Assembly (NCBI GenBank): GCA_024763595.1
Contig: JANTFK010000113.1
Span: 1-8,586 of the forward strand
DNA: 8,586 nt
Reading direction: 5' to 3'
Origin: Bacteroidales bacterium
GTDB lineage: Bacteria > Bacteroidota > Bacteroidia > Bacteroidales > GCA-2748055
Shown: in pieces, positions 6,290 through 8,586 of the stretch
Layout: every line of letters begins with the position of its first letter
How positions within the stretch are numbered: the first letter of the stretch is position 1
The notes under the pieces: model-generated
The model's input: only the letters and a program-made list of their open reading frames with translations
Databases searched by the model: none
Told to the model about the DNA's origin: nothing
Program-made: the position numbers and the translations under genes

Positions 6290-7948
6290 TTACTCATCCA
6301 ATTTGAAGGTAACGGGCCAGCCGGTAAATTGCATTGCATCCTTGTCCGTCACATCGACATTCCGGGGCCAGCACTCAAAAGTAACTTCTTTGGATGGCTT
6401 ATTAAAGCGGATTAACCCGAAACCGGCACCTGCAGCAGGAACTCCGGGATTTGCATAAGCCACCATGGTGATCCTGTTTCCAAAGCCATCATAATAATCC
6501 CCGGTCCATGGCAATGGATTTTCCGGATCATGGTTCATGCCGGGTTGCTCATCAGCCGGCCACCACCATCTCTTATAGTAGTTTACAAGGCATGGCACCA
6601 GAAAACTCCAGGGTCCGTCCCTGAATTCATCTATGCCGTGCCGGACCACAGTCGTCAGATGCTGGTCTCCGCCAATATGGACTGCATTGGCTTTCCTGAT
6701 GGCCCTCAGCGCTTTATTGCGCCCTGTCTGTGGCCAGCCATTGGAATCCATATCTGCCAAGATGCGGTTCTCTTTGTTCCCGTGTAAATGCGCAGTGCCA
6801 GCAAAACCTGTTTGGGACAGCACCACCTTCATCTTAACGCCTTCAGTCCAGTCTGCCCATTGATCCAGAAAATAGAGCTGCCGGTCCCCCAGCAGTACCA
6901 GGCCTTCCAGATCCAGTGAAGCCGGGTCATAATCCGGATCGGTGATATGATCGGGCCGTGGACCCTGCTGGGGGATCTTCCCGGAGGGGCCCGATTTGAA
7001 CTTGCGGTCCTCGATGATGGCAAAATCCACCTCACCGACTACCAGGTTGGTATAGTAGACACCAATGCCCTGCCCAATGGGAGTGGGATCGAAAGGATCC
7101 GGCAGGTGGCTGGTCTGACATCGTTCTACCATCTTTACATATGCGGGATGGTATTTATACCCCCCGTCGTCACATGCACTGGAAGTGGATATTTTTCCAC
7201 CCTCTCCCCAGAGATTCCCCTGTCCCACATCATGGTCATCGGGAATCGTGATACAGGGCCGCGTCCGGAAGATCTCCCTGAATTGCGAGCCAAATAGCAA
7301 CCAGGCTGCGGTATGTTCGGTGTGATCGTACGACTGGTCGCCCGAAAAAAAGAGGATATCCGGGTCCAGGGCATTCACATTGCGGACGTAATGATCCCTG
7401 TTGCCACGATCCTGGTTACTGTTTCCGGTGAATGCGGCCATGACGATCTCCTCTTTTTCCACCGGGTCTCTTCGTATAAGCCCCTCGAACATTGCCTTCT
7501 TACCGTGCCTGATCCGATAGGGAACATCTTTGGTGGTGTCCCATGCTTCCAGTCTGAAAAGGGCCGACCAGCCTATATCGTTCACTTTCTCCCTGCCGAT
7601 CTCAACCCACCGGTCCCCTTTCTTTACTTCCAGCCTGACCACCCGTGTTTCATCCGGGTACAGGGGGTATAGCTGGGCACTTAATTTCAGGATGTGGTTT
7701 GATACCGTGTAGATGCCAAAAGCCACTACCTGGTCCCTTTCCACCTTCACGTTGTGAATGGGATTGGGAGCCCGGTTCCACCAGTCGTTGGTGCAGATGG
7801 TATCCAGTCCCTCAAAGGGTGCCGGTACGGGTGGTTCCATGGTCGTTTGACATCCGTTGAAGAGCAGGAAAAGATTGCATATGAGCATGGCCATAGCCAT
7901 GACGGCCGGGATGCGTCCGTTAACAGGTCTGGATCTTTTTCGAATCAT
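6290..7948 (-). CDS. PhoD-like metallophosphoesterase, predicted lipoprotein
   Basis: A 552-residue enzyme expected to hydrolyse phosphate mono- or diesters outside the cytoplasm. From the ATG at 7948 the N-terminus is basic (RKRSR), then a hydrophobic stretch (15-30) ends in L-F-N-G-C with Cys33 as the likely lipidated residue; Phe at -3 is not a textbook lipobox. Metallophosphatase motifs follow in order: GDQSYDH (203-209), DDHD (237-240) followed by VGQGN and WGEGG, IIEDRKFKS (311-319), LLGDRQ (352-357) and HIGGDQH (424-430). This order and the Y three residues after the GD aspartate match the PhoD family. The usual FASCQ-like entry is FTGNSNQ here, without cysteine. The C-terminal 60 residues end in a beta-rich segment containing FECWPRNVD. 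In-frame ATGs at 7981 and 8050 overlap the upstream sialidase-like gene and would bury the signal peptide, so I reject them. It follows that gene by 25 bases. Confidence 0.9.
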   Translation of the reverse strand: MIRKRSRPVNGRIPAVMAMAMLICNLFLLFNGCQTTMEPPVPAPFEGLDTICTNDWWNRAPNPIHNVKVERDQVVAFGIYTVSNHILKLSAQLYPLYPDETRVVRLEVKKGDRWVEIGREKVNDIGWSALFRLEAWDTTKDVPYRIRHGKKAMFEGLIRRDPVEKEEIVMAAFTGNSNQDRGNRDHYVRNVNALDPDILFFSGDQSYDHTEHTAAWLLFGSQFREIFRTRPCITIPDDHDVGQGNLWGEGGKISTSSACDDGGYKYHPAYVKMVERCQTSHLPDPFDPTPIGQGIGVYYTNLVVGEVDFAIIEDRKFKSGPSGKIPQQGPRPDHITDPDYDPASLDLEGLVLLGDRQLYFLDQWADWTEGVKMKVVLSQTGFAGTAHLHGNKENRILADMDSNGWPQTGRNKALRAIRKANAVHIGGDQHLTTVVRHGIDEFRDGPWSFLVPCLVNYYKRWWWPADEQPGMNHDPENPLPWTGDYYDGFGNRITMVAYANPGVPAAGAGFGLIRFNKPSKEVTFECWPRNVDVTDKDAMQFTGWPVTFKLDE

Positions 7949-7973
7949 AGTGCGTGATATGATGGATGAATCA

Positions 7974-8586
7974 TTATTCATTGTCAGTAAATCGTATGTA
8001 ATAGCGGTAGGTATCCGCGTCCCAGATATTTTCTCCGCCGCCCCTTTCACCGATGCGTGTCACGGTAAGTTCCACCTGGTTGGTTTCGCGGTCCTCCAGC
8101 AGGCCAAAGTTGGAAAGCTGCAGGTTGGTGGAGTCCAGCCCGGGGGCCAGGTTATCAATAATGGTCACGGTTTCTTTTTTAATACATATATGCTCTTCAT
8201 CAATTTCGGCAACCTGAAGGGGATAACGCGGAGCATTACCCACGGGGGGTGTGTTGCTGATATTCAAAAAGCAATAGAGTTTCCCGGTTGCCGCGGACCG
8301 CATGGTCCTGGCAAAGGTGGCAGGTGAATAGAATGGCTCGCCGGTATCATAGCGCAGATCGGTGATCTTGCTCCAGGTGAGGCCGCCGTCACTGCTGGTA
8401 CTTATCCATTTGCGTCCCGGGCATTCAATCGGGTCCATGTTTACATTTGAGCCCCGCATGATCAGCAGGAGTCTTCCATCTTTAAGCTCACTGATATCGA
8501 TCTCCACCAATCCCCGTGAGGAGACCTTCCTGGGCAGAAAGATGCGGTTGGAAGTCTGCCAGTTGTAAGCTTTCTTCCCGGGATCC
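7974..8586 (-). CDS. Sialidase/BNR-repeat family protein, C-terminal part (5' end outside window)
   Basis: The minus-strand frame is open to the window edge, giving 203 C-terminal residues; a TTG at 8510 is internal, since convincing protein sequence continues upstream of it (NWQTSNRIFLPRK). One clear Asp-box is present: S64-x-D66-x-G68-x-T70-W71 within STSSDGGLTW, followed by a second region of similar strand pattern around PFYSPATFARTMRSAATGKLY. Asp-boxes mark the blade turns of the six-bladed sialidase fold, and the ELKDGRLLLIMRG segment resembles the strand before such a box. Family members cleave terminal sialic acids or other sugars, but many BNR proteins in Bacteroidota are not proven sialidases and the catalytic Tyr/Glu and arginine triad cannot be confirmed in this fragment. 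It is probably co-transcribed with the phosphatase gene downstream, suggesting joint breakdown of a phosphorylated or decorated glycan. Confidence 0.75.
   Translation of the reverse strand, partial: DPGKKAYNWQTSNRIFLPRKVSSRGLVEIDISELKDGRLLLIMRGSNVNMDPIECPGRKWISTSSDGGLTWSKITDLRYDTGEPFYSPATFARTMRSAATGKLYCFLNISNTPPVGNAPRYPLQVAEIDEEHICIKKETVTIIDNLAPGLDSTNLQLSNFGLLEDRETNQVELTVTRIGERGGGENIWDADTYRYYIRFTDNE

Noticed and set aside
6268..6298. Sigma70-like promoter on the minus strand (TTGGAT, 18 bases, TATAAC) upstream of the 87-aa gene
   Set aside because: The match is weak, part of it is phosphatase coding sequence, and the presumed phylum uses a different promoter consensus (TAnnTTTG), which I do not find there.
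6947..7297. Plus-strand open frames across the phosphatase gene (such as 6947-7297 and 7313-7672)
   Set aside because: They lie antisense to the conserved metallophosphatase motifs, have no plausible start context and give no family-like sequence.
7949..8050. N-terminal extension of the phosphatase from the ATGs at 8050 or 7981
   Set aside because: It would place 11 to 34 non-hydrophobic residues before the signal peptide and overlap the sialidase-like coding sequence; the ATG at 7948 gives a standard basic-hydrophobic-Cys leader.
8581..8586. GGATCC (BamHI site) exactly at the window end
   Set aside because: It could hint at a clone boundary, but the sialidase-like frame runs through it normally and a six-base match at an edge can be chance.

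Overview
The window looks like part of a Bacteroidota chromosome, probably from a free-living or glycan-degrading member of the Bacteroidales/Marinilabiliales type. Three things suggest this: starts with little or no Shine-Dalgarno sequence, a lipoprotein-type PhoD phosphatase beside a sialidase-like gene, and the style of the small membrane protein. This is inference from gene content, not from a marker gene. Coding density is high and no gene-free stretch exceeds about 105 bases. I see no rRNA, tRNA, CRISPR array, integrase, transposase or insertion sequence.

Left half, plus strand (1-5826): four tightly packed genes that read as one operon. They are the 3' end of a PQQ-type beta-propeller protein, a family 4 (GT-B) glycosyltransferase, a LolD/MacB-type ABC ATPase, and a very large (1103 aa) FtsX-family permease with about ten membrane segments. 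Gaps are 12, 2 and 22 bases. The ATPase and permease almost certainly form one transporter of the type that moves envelope lipids or lipoproteins, or drives a periplasmic process. The glycosyltransferase and propeller protein next to it suggest an envelope glycoconjugate or export function, but the substrate cannot be read from the sequence.

Right half, minus strand (8586 down to 5929): the 3' part of a sialidase/BNR-type protein, then a lipoprotein PhoD-like metallophosphoesterase 25 bases downstream, then an 87-aa three-segment membrane protein of unknown function. The first two look like a degradative, envelope-located pair. The small membrane gene follows after a 97-base AT-rich gap. That gap carries three 15-bp direct repeats containing ATGATCAT palindromes. 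The same repeats, read on the minus strand, form a 15-codon mini-ORF whose stop codon overlaps the membrane gene's start codon.

The two halves converge at 5827-5928, where only weak hairpins are visible. The most interesting items are the glycosyltransferase-transporter-propeller module and the repeat/mini-ORF leader upstream of the 87-aa gene.
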